DNA of 55,077 nt, taken from NCBI RefSeq assembly GCF_014697575.1, contig NZ_JACJSC010000038.1, positions 1 through 55,077 on the forward strand, written 5' to 3'. This stretch comes from Planktothrix sp. FACHB-1365 (GTDB lineage Bacteria; Cyanobacteriota; Cyanobacteriia; Cyanobacteriales; Microcoleaceae). The first letter of the stretch is position 1. Every line of letters begins with the position of its first letter. A program made the position numbers and the translations under genes. Below are positions 23,846 through 35,895 of the stretch, piece after piece. Under the pieces are notes generated by a model, which was not told the DNA's origin, ran no database searches, and saw only the letters and a list, made by a program, of their open reading frames with translations.

Positions 23846-26800
23846 CTAACGGTAGAGCCAGACCCGGAGGAGGGAGAGAAGTTGTTCTGTATCGACGGGT
23901 TTGGTAATATAATCCCAAGCTCCGGCATCCAGGCATTTTTCCCGATCGCCTTGCATGGCTTTAGCGGTTAAGGCAATAATCGGTAAGCTCTCAAATTTAG
24001 GGACAGCCCGAATCGCCCGCATCGTTTCATAACCATCCATTTCGGGCATCATCACATCCATTAACACAATATCAATTCCGGTTGTGGCTTGTAATTTGGC
24101 GATCGCTTCTTTGCCATTTTCCGCATAAACCACATCCATAAGATGTCGTTCTAACATACTGGTGATCGCATAAATATTTCGGACATCATCATCAACAACT
24201 AACACTTTCTTCCGGGCTAGAACCGGATCAGTTTGGCGCAAAACCTCTAACATTTGTCGTTTCGAGTCCGGTAATTCCGCCGGAACCCGATGCAGAACTA
24301 AAGCCGTTAAATCCAGTAAACTTTCAGGAGATTTAGCCAATTTAAGAATAATATTATTAGCCAAATTCTTCAGGTTTGTTTCTTGCTTTTTGGTTAAGGG
24401 TTCAGGATGGTAAAAGACAATCGGAAGGGTACTTAAATTTTCTTCAGATTCTAACTGTTCTAACCATTCTATTCCATTCATATCCCCCAATTGCCAACCC
24501 ACAACCACCCCATCAAAAGGTTCGGCTTTTAGAGTTGTTAAAGCGGCTTCTCCGGTTTCAACAACAGAAATCGAAATATCACCATTTCCAAGCAGATCAA
24601 TCATACTCTGACGCTGTTCAGGATTGCCTTCTAGCATCAACAATTTTTTCACAGATGTTCCAATAAATGCCTTGAGTTTGGCAATATTTTCAACTAAGAT
24701 ATCCCGGTTAATGGGTTTTTTCAAATAAGTCAGAGCCCCAAGTTGTAAACTCCGATGTTGAGCATCTTCTTCTGAAATCACATAAACCGGAATGTGACGG
24801 GTTGTAACTTCATGTTTTAACCGATCTAAGACTGTCCAGCCTTCAACGCCGGGGAACTGCAAACTCAGAAGAATAGCCGAGGGTTTGAATTCCCGCGCCA
24901 TAGTTAAACCCCCATGACTCGAACAAGCCACAACTCCTTTAAAACCCTGTTGTCGGGCGACTTCTAAGAGTAAGCGTGCCTCAGTGACATCTGGATCGAT
25001 AATCAGTAAAACCCGCTGACCCGGTTGCAGAAGTTCTCGATCATCTCGAATTTTCACGCCCGCCGAAAGTTGAGCCTCGGTTTGGGGTCGAGCCGATGCT
25101 TGAGCCGCTTTCTGAGCCAGGGTGGGCGGTTCTTCTGGGAGGGAAACCGTAGGAGTTGCGTGATTTTGGGGGTTTTGGGTTTCTGGTTGTGCCGTTTTCA
25201 GGTGTTCTGAAGGCAGACTGATGGAGCGCAGGGAACCGAAGGCTGCGGGTGTGGAGCGTAACCGTTCTCGAAAATGGGAGGAAGATATGGGCCCAGTGGG
25301 GCGAGTTTCTGAGGTTTCTCCGACCTCTTGAATTTGATAGTGATAAGGTAAATAAAGGGTGAAATTGCTACCGACGCCTAAAGTGCTGGTGAGGATAATT
25401 TCTCCGCCTAGAATTTGAGCGATTTCTCGACTAATCGATAATCCTAAACCCGTACCGCCATATTTGCGGCTGGTGGTACCATCGGCTTGTTGGAAGGCTT
25501 CAAAAATAATTCGTTGCTTTTCAGGAGGAACTCCTATTCCAGTATCAATAACCGAAAAAGCCACCACCATATCCGCTTGATTTAAAGTATTTTGTTCGTG
25601 ACTCCAACCAAAGGTAACGAGTTCAACTCGCAGGGTAACTTGTCCTTTTTCGGTAAATTTAAAGGCATTGGAAAGCAGGTTTTTGAGGATTTGTTGCAGA
25701 CGTTTGGGGTCTGTGTAAATGCCTTTAGGCAGTTTAGCATCAAAGTCAACCAGGAAATTTAATCCTTTATCAACGGCAATTTGTCGGAAGGTTCGATCAA
25801 TATAACTTTGGAGTTCGGAGAATAGAATTTGATCAATTTCTACTGAAATTGTACCGGATTCAATTTTAGCTAAATCTAAAATATCGTTAATTAATCCCAG
25901 TAAATCGGTTCCGGCGGCGTGAATAGTTTGGGCATATTCCACTTGTTTTAAACTGAGGTTACTATCAGAATTTTCCGATAATAATCGCGCCAATATTAAT
26001 AAACTATTCAGGGGAGTTCGCAACTCATGGGACATATTTGCCAGAAATTCGGATTTATATTTAGAGGTTAAAGCTAATTGTTCGGCTTTTTCTTCCAGAG
26101 AACGCCGAGCTTGTTCAATTTCTCCGTTTTTCCGTTCAACTTCTGTATTTTGTTCCGCTAGTAATCTTGCTTTTTCTTCTAATTCTTCATTCTTCTGTTG
26201 TAGTTCTTCCTGTTGACTTTTTAGCAATTCTTCAGAGGCTTTTAAGGAACGGGCTTGCTGTTCTAATCGTTCATTGGTTTCGCGGAGTTCTTTTTGTTGA
26301 CTTTGCAATTCTTCAGCCAAAGCGGTTGATTGTTTTAAGAGTTCTTCCGTTCGCATACTCGCCGCAATGGTATTTAAAACAATCGCAATACTTTCTGTTA
26401 ATTGATCGAAGAACATTAAGTGAATTTCACTGAAACGGCGGAAAGAAGCCAACTCAATAACAGCCGTAACTTGTCCTTCAAATAAAACGGGTAAAACCAC
26501 TGCATTTAAAGGATTTGCTTCTCCTAAACCCGAAGTAATTTTAATATAATTTTCAGGAACTTCAGTAATTAAAATTCGCTCTTTTTCTAAGGCACATTGT
26601 CCAACTAATCCTTCACCTAAATGAAAGCGATTTGCTAAATGTTTCCGTTCCCGATAGGCGTAGGTACTGAGGAGTTTTAAATAGGATTGATTATCTCCAG
26701 AATCCATTAAATAAAATACCCCATGTTGAGCCGAAACTAAGGGAGCTAATTCTGATAAAATCAGTTTAGAAACTGTTTCTAAATCCCGTTGACCTTGTAA

Positions 26801-29800
26801 CATTCGAGTGAATTTAGCCAGGTTTGTTTTTAACCAATCTTGTTCGGTATTCTTTTGGGTTGTTTCTCGTAAATTGGCAATCATTTGGTTAATATTATCT
26901 TTGAGAATTGCCACTTCTCCTTGAGCTTCAACGGAAATAGATCGAGTTAGATCTCCTTTTGTAACGGCGGTTGCGACTTCTGCGATCGCCCTTACCTGAG
27001 TTGTTAAATTCGCCGCCAGTTCATTTACATTATCCGTTAAGTCTCTCCAGGTTCCCGACGCCCCCGGTACTTTCGCCTGTCCGCCCAGTTTCCCTTCTAT
27101 TCCCACTTCCCGCGCCACCGTTGTTACCTGGTCAGCAAAGGTCGCCAGGGTATCAATCATTTCGTTAATCGTATCGGCCAGGGTTTCAATTTCCCCCTTG
27201 GCTTCTAACATTAATTTACGCTTCAAGTCCCCATTCGCAACAGCCGTCACCACCCGCGCAATACCCCGCACCTGCGCTGTTAGGTTTCCAGCCATTGAGT
27301 TCACATTATCGGTGAGGTCTTTCCAGGTTCCCGCTACCCCTCGAACTTCCGCTTGACCTCCGAGTTTTCCTTCGGTTCCCACTTCTCGCGCTACCCGTGT
27401 TACTTCTGAAGCAAAGGAGGATAATTGATCAACCATTGTATTAATTGTATTTTTCAGATCGAGAATTTCACCCTTAACATCAACGGTAATTTTTTTAGAT
27501 AAATCTCCATTAGCAATAGCAGTAGCAACTTCCGCAATATTTCGCACTTGGGCGGTTAAGTTTCCCGCCATTAAATTAACATTATCCGTCAAATCTTTCC
27601 AAGTTCCAGCCACCCCTTTTACATAGGCTTGAACGCCTAATTTTCCTTCCGTTCCCACCTCTCTCGCCACCCGTGTTACCTCTGAAGCAAAGGAATTTAA
27701 CTGGTCTACCATTGTATTAATCGTATTCTTCAGTTCTAAAATTTCCCCTTTGACATCTACTGTAATTTTTTTCGATAAATCTCCATTAGCCACAGCCGTC
27801 GTTACTTCTGCAATATTCCGCACTTGGGCTGTTAAGGAACCTGCCATAAAGTTAACACTATCGGTGAGATCTTTCCAAGTACCTGCAACCCCTCGAACTT
27901 CCGCTTGTACCCCTAATTTTCCTTCTGAACCGACCTCTCGCGCCACCCGTGTTACTTCTGACGCAAAAGAGTTAAGTTGATCGACCATTGTATTAACAGT
28001 ATTCTTCAGTTCTAAAATTTCCCCCTTAACATCTACTGTAATTTTTTTCGATAAATCTCCATTAGCTACAGCCGTCGTTACCGCCGCAATATTCCTTACT
28101 TGGGCTGTTAATGAACCCGCCATAAAATTAACACTATCCGTCAGATCTTTCCACGTTCCAGCAACCCCTCGAACATCCGCTTGTACCCCTAACTTTCCTT
28201 CTGAACCCACCTCTCGCGCCACCCGTGTTACTTCTGACGCAAAGGATGATAATTGATCTACCATAATATTAATCGTATTCTTCAGTTCTAAAATTTCACC
28301 CTTAACTTGAACAGTAATTTTCTTAGATAAATCTCCATTAGCAATAGCGGTGGCAACTTCGGCAATATTTCTCACCTGGGCGGTTAAGTTACTCGCCATT
28401 GAGTTAACATTATCGGTGAGATCTTTCCAGGTTCCAGCTACTCCTCGAACTTCCGCTTGTACCCCTAATTTTCCTTCGGTTCCTACTTCACGCGCTACCC
28501 GTGTTACTTCTGAAGCAAAGGAGGAAAGTTGATCCACCATTGTATTAATAGTATTCTTCAGTTCTAAGATTTCTCCCTTGACATCTACTGTAATTTTTTT
28601 AGACAGATCTCCATTAGCAACAGCCGTCGTTACTTCTGCAATATTCCTGACTTGAGCGGTTAAATTTCCAGCCATTGAGTTAACACTATCGGTCAAATCT
28701 TTCCAAGTACCAGCAACCCCCCGAACTTCCGCCTGTACGCCTAACTTTCCTTCGGTTCCCACTTCCCTTGCAACTCTTGTTACCTCTGAAGCAAAGGAAT
28801 TCAATTGGTCTACCATTGTATTAATAGTATTCTTTAATTCTAAGATTTCTCCTTTAACATCAACGGTAATTTTCTTAGACAGATCTCCATTAGCAACGGC
28901 GGTGGTTACTTCCGCAATATTTCGCACTTGTCCCGTTAAGGAACTCGCCATAAAATTAACACTATCGGTTAAATCTTTCCACGTTCCTGCTACTCCTCGA
29001 ACTTCCGCTTGACCTCCTAATTTTTCTTCTGAACCAACCTCTCGCGCCACCCGTGTTACTTCGGAAGCGAAGGAGTTAAGTTGATCCACCATAATATTAA
29101 CGGTGTTTTTCAGTTCTAAAATTTCACCCTTAACATCTACTGTAATTTTTTTCGATAAATCTCCATTAGCAATAGCAGTCGCAACTTCCGCAATATTTCT
29201 CACCTGTCCCGTTAAGTTTCCAGCCATTGAGTTAACACTATCCGTCAAATCTTTCCAAGTTCCTGCCACCCCTCGAACTTCTGCTTGTACCCCTAATTTT
29301 CCTTCCGTTCCCACTTCCCTCGCCACCCGTGTTACTTCAGAAGCAAAGGAATTTAACTGGTCTACCATTGTGTTAATAGTATTCTTTAATTCTAAAATTT
29401 CACCCTTAACATCAACAGTAATTTTCTTAGACAAATCTCCATTAGCAACAGCCGTCGTTACTTCTGCAATATTTCGTACTTGGGCTGTTAAGGAACCCGC
29501 CATAAAATTAACACTATCAGTCAGATCTTTCCAAGTACCAGCCACCCCTCGAACTTCCGCTTGTCCTCCCAATTTTCCATCTGCACCGACTTCTCGCGCT
29601 ACCCGTGTTACTTCTGAAGCAAAGGAGTTTAACTGGTCTACCATTGTGTTAATAGTATTTTTCAGTTCTAAAATTTCACCCTTAACATCTACTGTGATTT
29701 TTTTCGATAAATCTCCATTCGCTACCGCCGTCGTTACTTCTGCAATACCCCGCACCTGGGCTGTTAAATTTCCCGCCATTGAGTTAACATTATCGGTGAG

Positions 29801-30640
29801 ATCTTTCCAGGTTCCAGCAACCCCCTTTACTTCTGCTTGAACGCCTAATTTTCCTTCGGTTCCCACTTCTCTCGCCACCCGTGTTACTTCAGAAGCAAAG
29901 GAATTTAATTGATCGACCATTGTATTAACGGTATTTTTCAGTTCTAAAATTTCACCCTTAACATCAACAGTAATTTTTTTCGATAAATCTCCATTAGCAA
30001 TAGCGGTGGCAACTTCAGCAATATTTCTAACTTGTCCGGTCAAGTTTCCCGCCATTAAATTAACATTATCCGTGAGATCTTTCCAGGTTCCTGCTACTCC
30101 TTGAACTTCCGCCTGTACCCCTAATTTTCCTTCCGTCCCCACTTCCCGTGCTACCCGTGTGACTTCTGAGGCGAAAGAGGAAAGCTGATCCACCATTGTA
30201 TTAACAATTTTGGCGGTTTGTAGAAATTCCCCCTTGAGGGGCCTATCCTCTATATCTAAAGCCATTTTCTGGGAGAGATCACCATTGGCCACAGCACGAA
30301 TAACACGGGCCGTTTCTGAGGTGGGTTGGACGAGATCGGTGATCAGGGTATTTACGGAGTTAACACTCGCTTCCCAGGCACCTCCGGCTGAACCCAGGGA
30401 AGCCCGTTGATTAATTTGGCCTTCTTTACCGACAACTTTGCTGATGCGTTCGAGTTCGGCGGCCATTCTTTGGTTAAGTTCAATAATATCATTGAGGGTA
30501 TCGGCAACTTTCCCCGCTATTCCCGTTTGATCTAAAGGCATTCGCACGGAAAAGTCACCTTTTTTAACTGCAACTAAGGTTTTCAGAAGTTGTTTTTCGT
30601 CGAGTTGATCGCTGACTTTGGCTAATTGTGCGGTAGACAT
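23846..30640 (-). CDS. Giant soluble poly-HAMP hybrid histidine kinase, 2264 residues
   Basis: No membrane segment is seen. Residues 1-148 hold degenerate HAMP units. Residues 149-1252 are twelve tandem 92-residue HAMP repeats ([20 protein letters not shown] ... TWKDLTD ... ANGDLSKKI), as in fungal Nik1/group III kinases. A GAF domain follows (about 1285-1425), then a Gln/Glu coiled coil (1435-1525). The phospho-His (about 1538) is in [17 protein letters not shown]1 and G2 boxes are intact ([18 protein letters not shown]). Three receivers end the protein: the first has LLSLQFPG and the second [11 protein letters not shown] where the phospho-Asp should be, so both are degenerate. The third is intact ([11 protein letters not shown]). 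Probably a cytoplasmic osmotic or redox relay. Confidence 0.94.
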   Translation of the reverse strand: MSTAQLAKVSDQLDEKQLLKTLVAVKKGDFSVRMPLDQTGIAGKVADTLNDIIELNQRMAAELERISKVVGKEGQINQRASLGSAGGAWEASVNSVNTLITDLVQPTSETARVIRAVANGDLSQKMALDIEDRPLKGEFLQTAKIVNTMVDQLSSFASEVTRVAREVGTEGKLGVQAEVQGVAGTWKDLTDNVNLMAGNLTGQVRNIAEVATAIANGDLSKKITVDVKGEILELKNTVNTMVDQLNSFASEVTRVAREVGTEGKLGVQAEVKGVAGTWKDLTDNVNSMAGNLTAQVRGIAEVTTAVANGDLSKKITVDVKGEILELKNTINTMVDQLNSFASEVTRVAREVGADGKLGGQAEVRGVAGTWKDLTDSVNFMAGSLTAQVRNIAEVTTAVANGDLSKKITVDVKGEILELKNTINTMVDQLNSFASEVTRVAREVGTEGKLGVQAEVRGVAGTWKDLTDSVNSMAGNLTGQVRNIAEVATAIANGDLSKKITVDVKGEILELKNTVNIMVDQLNSFASEVTRVAREVGSEEKLGGQAEVRGVAGTWKDLTDSVNFMASSLTGQVRNIAEVTTAVANGDLSKKITVDVKGEILELKNTINTMVDQLNSFASEVTRVAREVGTEGKLGVQAEVRGVAGTWKDLTDSVNSMAGNLTAQVRNIAEVTTAVANGDLSKKITVDVKGEILELKNTINTMVDQLSSFASEVTRVAREVGTEGKLGVQAEVRGVAGTWKDLTDNVNSMASNLTAQVRNIAEVATAIANGDLSKKITVQVKGEILELKNTINIMVDQLSSFASEVTRVAREVGSEGKLGVQADVRGVAGTWKDLTDSVNFMAGSLTAQVRNIAAVTTAVANGDLSKKITVDVKGEILELKNTVNTMVDQLNSFASEVTRVAREVGSEGKLGVQAEVRGVAGTWKDLTDSVNFMAGSLTAQVRNIAEVTTAVANGDLSKKITVDVKGEILELKNTINTMVDQLNSFASEVTRVAREVGTEGKLGVQAYVKGVAGTWKDLTDNVNLMAGNLTAQVRNIAEVATAIANGDLSKKITVDVKGEILDLKNTINTMVDQLSSFASEVTRVAREVGTEGKLGGQAEVRGVAGTWKDLTDNVNSMAGNLTAQVRGIARVVTAVANGDLKRKLMLEAKGEIETLADTINEMIDTLATFADQVTTVAREVGIEGKLGGQAKVPGASGTWRDLTDNVNELAANLTTQVRAIAEVATAVTKGDLTRSISVEAQGEVAILKDNINQMIANLRETTQKNTEQDWLKTNLAKFTRMLQGQRDLETVSKLILSELAPLVSAQHGVFYLMDSGDNQSYLKLLSTYAYRERKHLANRFHLGEGLVGQCALEKERILITEVPENYIKITSGLGEANPLNAVVLPVLFEGQVTAVIELASFRRFSEIHLMFFDQLTESIAIVLNTIAASMRTEELLKQSTALAEELQSQQKELRETNERLEQQARSLKASEELLKSQQEELQQKNEELEEKARLLAEQNTEVERKNGEIEQARRSLEEKAEQLALTSKYKSEFLANMSHELRTPLNSLLILARLLSENSDSNLSLKQVEYAQTIHAAGTDLLGLINDILDLAKIESGTISVEIDQILFSELQSYIDRTFRQIAVDKGLNFLVDFDAKLPKGIYTDPKRLQQILKNLLSNAFKFTEKGQVTLRVELVTFGWSHEQNTLNQADMVVAFSVIDTGIGVPPEKQRIIFEAFQQADGTTSRKYGGTGLGLSISREIAQILGGEIILTSTLGVGSNFTLYLPYHYQIQEVGETSETRPTGPISSSHFRERLRSTPAAFGSLRSISLPSEHLKTAQPETQNPQNHATPTVSLPEEPPTLAQKAAQASARPQTEAQLSAGVKIRDDRELLQPGQRVLLIIDPDVTEARLLLEVARQQGFKGVVACSSHGGLTMAREFKPSAILLSLQFPGVEGWTVLDRLKHEVTTRHIPVYVISEEDAQHRSLQLGALTYLKKPINRDILVENIAKLKAFIGTSVKKLLMLEGNPEQRQSMIDLLGNGDISISVVETGEAALTTLKAEPFDGVVVGWQLGDMNGIEWLEQLESEENLSTLPIVFYHPEPLTKKQETNLKNLANNIILKLAKSPESLLDLTALVLHRVPAELPDSKRQMLEVLRQTDPVLARKKVLVVDDDVRNIYAITSMLERHLMDVVYAENGKEAIAKLQATTGIDIVLMDVMMPEMDGYETMRAIRAVPKFESLPIIALTAKAMQGDREKCLDAGAWDYITKPVDTEQLLSLLRVWLYR
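26885..30196 (-). repeat. Twelve tandem 276-bp repeats inside the poly-HAMP kinase gene
   Basis: Each unit encodes 92 residues. Units 1-10 are nearly identical in protein; 11 and 12 diverge (e.g. [15 protein letters not shown] and [15 protein letters not shown]). Variation between units is mosaic (AxIANGDL versus AxVANGDL, LGVQ versus LGGQ, NTV versus NTI), suggesting repeated unequal exchange or conversion. Assembly length over this region should be treated with caution. Confidence 0.93.
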
Positions 30641-31130
30641 AAGCTGAGATTTAGGGGGTATTATTTTTAATAAAAGTAAATCGATGACTTAGACTAATTG
30701 CTGAAATGAGATGGCAACTATTATCAGGTATAAACCTATGCTAAGTATCTCTATCTAAAGATAGAAGACTGATAACCTGAAGTTTTGCTAACATTTTTTA
30801 GAATAAATATTTATAAAAAAAATAAATATCCTCCTTAGCCAACTCATCAGCTTAAGGAACCTTAAAATAGTGCTCATAACCTACGCCATACTCTTCTGCT
30901 GATCGTGTTGAAAGAAATAGGGGAAGAAATTGTATAAAAGAATCATCAAAATTATTAACAAAAAAATACTTATAGCAAGTCTAAATCAGTTGTAGAAATG
31001 ATTTAAAATCCAGTTCATCGTAGGGGCGAGGCGAGCCTCGCCCCTACACCGGGATTTTTATCCCTGTTTTTTAAAGTTGGGGGATCTAAAACTTGAGAAA
31101 AGAAAAGTTAATAGTCAACTATCAACGGTT
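30641..31130. other. Intergenic region upstream of the poly-HAMP kinase
   Basis: 490 bp, AT-rich, without a supported gene on either strand. The only clear structure is the GC-rich hairpin at 31020-31047. Confidence 0.6.
31020..31047. repeat. GC-rich palindromic repeat
   Basis: gtaggggcgagg, loop cgag, cctcgcccctac: perfect 12-bp arms. It has the same size and gtag...ctac ends as the GTAGAGACG palindromes but a different core; a common dispersed repeat type in cyanobacteria. Confidence 0.85.
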
Positions 31131-31517
31131 TTAAAAGCTGCTATTAGCAGGAGATAGATTATTTTGATAGCCATCCTGAATACCGACTCGATAACCGGAG
31201 GTATAGCCTGTTCTATATTCCGAACTTGTTCCCGGAACACTGGTATTTACTACATTGGGGTTAGGAGTTGGATTAGAAGAATTTGTGTTAGGATTATTGG
31301 GGTTATAATTTTGAATTTGTTGTACTCCTTGTTGATAGCCATCATTAAATCCTTGGACACATTCTGTAGCGTTATTATCTCCTGTATATCCTGTACAAAC
31401 GCTTGTCCTAATGGGTACAGGAACAGCCCCAACGGTCAAAGGATAAGCTAGGAGTAAAGTTGATACTCCTAATAACATTTTAATTCCGTTTTTTGATAAA
31501 TCTTGAATCCGTTTCAT
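31131..31517 (-). CDS. Small secreted Gly/Tyr-patterned protein
   Basis: 128 residues. The signal peptide (KMLLGVSTLLLAYPLTVGAV) is followed by GYTGDNNATECVQGFNDGYQ and, after an Asn/Pro-rich spacer, YRTGYTSGYRVGIQDGYQ. The two G-(F/Y)-x2-G-Y-x2-G units resemble each other and suggest a small repeat fold or a glycine-zipper-like surface. Two Cys could pair in the periplasm. No function recognised. Confidence 0.75.
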   Translation of the reverse strand: MKRIQDLSKNGIKMLLGVSTLLLAYPLTVGAVPVPIRTSVCTGYTGDNNATECVQGFNDGYQQGVQQIQNYNPNNPNTNSSNPTPNPNVVNTSVPGTSSEYRTGYTSGYRVGIQDGYQNNLSPANSSF

Positions 31518-31619
31518 TTGTGTCCCTTAGCCTCCATTAATCTTCATAATCATTCCCTTACCTTAAGGGAAAAGACTGAGATTAGGATTCTCTCAAAAGG
31601 TTGAAGTTTACCTCAAGAT

Positions 31620-33026
31620 TTAGTCTGTCTTAATGAAGAACTGAGCAGAGGAGGAAAAATACTGGTTTAGTAATTCAGTTGCTAAATGTTCAGCTTGTTC
31701 CCGAATTTCTCGAACTGCGGTTGTTTCCCAGCGACATCCTTTACAGGGAGAACCTAAAGTATATAATTGTTGAGAAATATTCCCCTGTTGATCTATTAAC
31801 GCCCCATTTTCAGCAACCTCTAAACCTAAGTTTAATTGATCGGAACGAATTAAACCCATTTTTAATAAGTTAACAAGCAGGGGATGTTTAAGTGTCTGAT
31901 AGTTAACGCCAGAACCCGTACAATTTACGACTAAACTGACTCGTAAATTTAATAATTTCTGATTGTGTTTTTCACGAATGATGACTTCTACACTATCAGG
32001 ATTTTCAAAATAATCTAAAATGCGACCCGCATGAAAAATTACCTGTTTCTGATTGAATAAGTCTTGAATCTGTTGATAAATAATGGGTGCAACTCGATGG
32101 CGACAAACATCCCAATAAGGTTGAACATGGCGCAAAAATCGGGATTTTTCTTGAGGGGAAAGGTGATGCCAAATCGATTGGGTTTCTGGTCGTAATGAAT
32201 CAATTACGGCTCTCCAATCATACCCTTTTTGGGCAGCCTTTTCAATTTCTAATCGAACTTTATGGTATAATTGACGGACAGTTATTGGTGCAGATTTTGC
32301 AGTTAAGAAAGGGGGAAAGGGTTCTACTGTTGCGTGAGCTTGGGGAAATAAACCCCGTCGAGAAACAACATAAATTTTTCCCTGATAATCTTGTTCTTTT
32401 AAGGAGACAATCATATCAATGGCTGTTAATCCTGATCCGATTAATAAAATGGGTTCTGTCAGCGATCGCAAGGGTAATTTTGATTCAGACCAAGCCCAAG
32501 GAATATAACGAGAACTGTGATAAAATGAAGGGTTAGAAATAGAAGGATTAGCGGGGGGAAAATTCCCAATGGCTAAAACAGATTGATTAACAGTAAGTTG
32601 CTTTCCACTGTTTAAGGTAATCCTTAAATAATCAGGGGTTTGCTCAAGGGCGATCGCTTCATCCTGAACTCGATATAAACGCACTCCAACAGCAGCTTTT
32701 TGTTCAGCATTCTGTAAAATAGAGCGCAAATATTCACCATAAAACCTTCGAGGAACAAAAGTTTCAGATGTAATTAACTGTTCAGGATAACGAGTATTGA
32801 GCCAGTGGATAAAATGATTCGGTTGATCGGAAAATGCACTCATTTTTCCCGTAGGAACGTTGAGTAAATGCTGATCTGAAACGGTACTATAGGCAATTCC
32901 TTCACCGAATTGGGGTCTGTGTTCAATTAAATAAATGGCTAAAGGATAAGTTGCTTTTTGGAGAAGATGAATTGCCACCATCACTCCACTAAAACCACCA
33001 CCTACAATCGCAACGCTTTGAGTCAT
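31620..33026 (-). CDS. FAD/NAD(P)-binding oxidoreductase-like protein
   Basis: 468 residues. N-terminal FAD Rossmann motif AIVGGGFSGVMVAIHL, then IEHRPQFGEGIAYST and LLNVPTGKMSAFSD, typical of the FAD-NAD(P)-binding (NAD_binding_9) family. A second dinucleotide motif is LLIGSGLTAIDM (about residue 195). The C-terminal part has VNCTGSG and LYTLGSPCKG, the NAD(P)-ring and FAD-closing segments. Substrate unknown; relatives occur near siderophore and amino-acid oxidation genes, but nothing here points that way. Transcribed alone; the divergent CHAT gene starts 385 bp away. Confidence 0.85.
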   Translation of the reverse strand: MTQSVAIVGGGFSGVMVAIHLLQKATYPLAIYLIEHRPQFGEGIAYSTVSDQHLLNVPTGKMSAFSDQPNHFIHWLNTRYPEQLITSETFVPRRFYGEYLRSILQNAEQKAAVGVRLYRVQDEAIALEQTPDYLRITLNSGKQLTVNQSVLAIGNFPPANPSISNPSFYHSSRYIPWAWSESKLPLRSLTEPILLIGSGLTAIDMIVSLKEQDYQGKIYVVSRRGLFPQAHATVEPFPPFLTAKSAPITVRQLYHKVRLEIEKAAQKGYDWRAVIDSLRPETQSIWHHLSPQEKSRFLRHVQPYWDVCRHRVAPIIYQQIQDLFNQKQVIFHAGRILDYFENPDSVEVIIREKHNQKLLNLRVSLVVNCTGSGVNYQTLKHPLLVNLLKMGLIRSDQLNLGLEVAENGALIDQQGNISQQLYTLGSPCKGCRWETTAVREIREQAEHLATELLNQYFSSSAQFFIKTD

Positions 33027-33410
33027 AAATCAAAATAAAGTTGATCGTGAATTGTCAGCCATCCAGCATAGAGCTTGATAGAAATCAACTGCTATCCCGG
33101 AGAGTGGTAGCAGTTGATTGGCTGAGTCTAAATTTAAATGTATTTTAATTGTATCGTAATACATTTAAAAATTAAAGACAATCCATCAGGCATGACAGGA
33201 TAGGATGGATCACCATCGGGAAGCGGGTTAATCACATCCTGAATTCTTGATATTTCCGTCGTAAGTCCCTAAAAAGGGGAGATTCTAAAGACGTGAACTT
33301 TCGCCTCCAGACGGGCAAATTTTCCTAACATTCGTTACCCTGGACTTAGGCGCAAAATATTTCCAGTTTTAGTCCTAGATTACCTTCCAAATCCCAACTC
33401 CAGAATCATA
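33027..33410. other. Divergent intergenic region with an AT-rich hairpin
   Basis: 384 bp between the oxidoreductase and the CHAT gene. It contains tttaaatgtatt (33133-33144) and aatacatttaaa (33158-33169), perfect 12-bp arms with a 13-nt loop, a candidate operator for one of the divergent genes. No gene seen. Confidence 0.6.
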
Positions 33411-35840
33411 ATGACTCAGGAATTTCACATTTCCGTCACCCCGGTTGGGGATAATGAATATTTAGTGCGAACGGAAAAAGTCGCATCCGGTGTTCCTTTA
33501 GCCGAAGAACAAGTTAAATGGCCTGTGGATGAATGGTTAGCCCACACTCGCCAATTGATGAATGATCCCCTTTTAGGGTTATTAGAAGGCCAAACAGTGG
33601 TTCCGTTTCGGGCTGTGGGGAAAAAAACAGAAACTCAATTAACCAGTGACCCCCCTTTATTAAGTTTAGTTGAATTGGGTCAACAGCTTTATCATGGGTT
33701 ATTTCAAGGAACGTTACGGGATAGTTGGACTTGTGCCCAAGCGATCGCCCAAAATCGTCGGGAATTATTACAATTACGATTAGGCTTAAAAGGTAGACGG
33801 TTATCGAGTTTACCTTGGGAAGTGTTACACGCCGCAGATCGTCCCCTAGCAACAGGAACGGATGTGGTGTTTTCCCGTTACCAACCGGGGATGAATTCTA
33901 TGCTCCACACCCAGGTTAGAAAACCCAATCAACCCTTAAAAATTTTAATCGCCATTGCGGCGCCCACTGACCAGAACACGCTACACCTAAAGCGGGAAGT
34001 GCTGCATTTACAAGAAGAACTCCGACGGGAAAATGGACGCAGTAGAAATACCTTAGAACCGACAACTCCTGATATTCAACTGACTATTTTAGAACAACCT
34101 GATCGCGAACAACTCACCCAAGCTTTAGAACAAGGTCAATATCAAGTTTTTCATTACGCCGGACATAGCAATTTAGGTGCTTCTGGGGGAGAATTATATT
34201 TAGTCAGTCGTCGGACGGGGTTAACAGAAACCCTGAGTGGGGATGATTTAGCAGGATTATTAGTCAATAATGGGGTGCAGATGGTGGTGTTAAATTCCTG
34301 TCGGGGCGCCTATGGAAATACACCCAATGTTAGTGATGATACCGCCCAATTAAATCTGGCTGAATATGCTGTTAAACGGGGAATTCCAGGGGTGTTAGCG
34401 ATGGCGGAACGCATTCCCGATGATGTGGCGCTGACCTTAACGCGGTTATTATATCGAAATCTGAATCAGGGTTATCCGATTGATTTAAGTTTAAGTCGAG
34501 CTAGACAAGGATTAATTTCCTCTTACGGTTCCCATCAATTGTATTGGGCTTTACCGATTTTATATTTACATCGAGAATTTGATGGATATTTAACCGCAAG
34601 TCAACCCCATGATTCTATTGTGGAAGTCCCGGAATTTTTACCCTTGCCTTCTCCCCCCCCCGAACCGGGCTTAAAGTTAAAATCACCTTCTAAAACCCTA
34701 TCATTATCTGAATGGGATAGTATGAACGAGGATGATGTTGAAGAGCTATTAGATGATCTGGTTTATGATGATAATTTAGGCGATCTCATTGAAGATCGAT
34801 TAGATGATTTTGTCCCTGAAGATGAGGGAAGAAATGAATTAGGAAATACAGATTTTATTGGGGATTTTTTGCGTCAGTCAACGGTGACAGACTCTACACC
34901 CAAACCGACAACGGTTGAAAAATCCGACTTGTTAAAGTTAACATCAGTCTCGCCAAAATTAACTTCTTCTTCATCGGGTATCACCTCTGTTGATGGGTTA
35001 AAGGGAAAACGATTATTATGGGGACTTCCGTTGATCTTCCTGGCTCTCGGTTTTGGAATTTGGTTCGGTCAAAATCAAGTTTTACAATCCCAACGATTAG
35101 ACCGAGAAGGAACGTCTTCTGAAACCACCTTAGTTCGAGCGAATTCTAATCAACCTCAAGCTACAGATTTAAAAACAGCTAATACAGATTATGTTTTAGG
35201 TATTGCCGTTGAACAATTTTATCAAAGAAATCTATTAGCGGCTGAAGAAGCTACCACAGAATTATTAGATCGAGGCGCATTAGAAAAAGCAAAAGCAGCA
35301 TTAGCGGCGGTACAGGTTCAGGATCTCAATCATCCGATTGTTAATTTTCTCAATGGTCGGTTAGCTTGGCAATCCATTCAACAGGGAAGTGCAGATTATA
35401 AAATTGATGATGTGCGTCGATATTGGGAAAAAGCGGCTCAACAAAATCCTCAATCCGTTGAATATAAAAATGCCTTGGGTTTTGCTTATTATACCGAAGG
35501 AAAGTTAGAAAATGCTTATCAAGCTTGGACTCAAGTTTTAGAGATTTCTGAACCTGCTTTAGTGGGGAAAGCTAAACCGGGAACGGCTAATAATACCCTA
35601 ACTCAAGTAGAACAACACGATAAGTTAACCGCTTATGCGGGTTTAGGATTGGTTTGGCGTAAATTTTCTCAAACTTTACCTCAAAAACAACAAAAATTTA
35701 TGTTAAGTAAAGCCGCTAAATTTAGTGATAAAGTTATGAGTGAATCTCCCACAGAATTTAAAACTAATCAATTATCTCAAAATTGGATGTGGTCTAAAGA
35801 GTTAATTCGAGATTGGCAATTATTACAAGAAAACAAATAG
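33411..35840 (+). CDS. CHAT-domain (caspase-like) protein with membrane helix and TPR-like C-terminus
   Basis: 809 residues. The CHAT peptidase domain spans about residues 85-395, with the catalytic pair His252 in HYAGHSNLG and Cys297 in VVLNSCRGA. A Pro-rich then strongly acidic linker (SMNEDDVEELLDDL..., 440-500) leads to one membrane helix (LLWGLPLIFLALGFGIWFG, about 545). About 240 residues of helical TPR-like repeats follow (ALGFAYYTEGKLENAYQAWT). Start ATG 33411. CHAT proteases occur in bacterial signalling, cell-death and type III-E CRISPR systems; here the domain is fused to its own membrane anchor, so cleavage would be membrane-localised. Target unknown. Confidence 0.88.
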   Translation: MTQEFHISVTPVGDNEYLVRTEKVASGVPLAEEQVKWPVDEWLAHTRQLMNDPLLGLLEGQTVVPFRAVGKKTETQLTSDPPLLSLVELGQQLYHGLFQGTLRDSWTCAQAIAQNRRELLQLRLGLKGRRLSSLPWEVLHAADRPLATGTDVVFSRYQPGMNSMLHTQVRKPNQPLKILIAIAAPTDQNTLHLKREVLHLQEELRRENGRSRNTLEPTTPDIQLTILEQPDREQLTQALEQGQYQVFHYAGHSNLGASGGELYLVSRRTGLTETLSGDDLAGLLVNNGVQMVVLNSCRGAYGNTPNVSDDTAQLNLAEYAVKRGIPGVLAMAERIPDDVALTLTRLLYRNLNQGYPIDLSLSRARQGLISSYGSHQLYWALPILYLHREFDGYLTASQPHDSIVEVPEFLPLPSPPPEPGLKLKSPSKTLSLSEWDSMNEDDVEELLDDLVYDDNLGDLIEDRLDDFVPEDEGRNELGNTDFIGDFLRQSTVTDSTPKPTTVEKSDLLKLTSVSPKLTSSSSGITSVDGLKGKRLLWGLPLIFLALGFGIWFGQNQVLQSQRLDREGTSSETTLVRANSNQPQATDLKTANTDYVLGIAVEQFYQRNLLAAEEATTELLDRGALEKAKAALAAVQVQDLNHPIVNFLNGRLAWQSIQQGSADYKIDDVRRYWEKAAQQNPQSVEYKNALGFAYYTEGKLENAYQAWTQVLEISEPALVGKAKPGTANNTLTQVEQHDKLTAYAGLGLVWRKFSQTLPQKQQKFMLSKAAKFSDKVMSESPTEFKTNQLSQNWMWSKELIRDWQLLQENK

Positions 35841-35895
35841 GATAATAAATTTATGCAATAACTACTTTGAACTAAGCCTAAAGCCATTTTTAAAA

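Noticed and set aside
27750-29840. Long plus-strand ORFs (e.g. 29103-29840, 27750-27980, 28350-28532) with repeated peptides
   Set aside because: They are antisense shadows of the 276-bp HAMP repeats; their periodicity comes from the real minus-strand gene.
26885-30196. Regular 276-bp periodicity, considered as a CRISPR or satellite array
   Set aside because: Units are continuous coding HAMP domains with no spacers.
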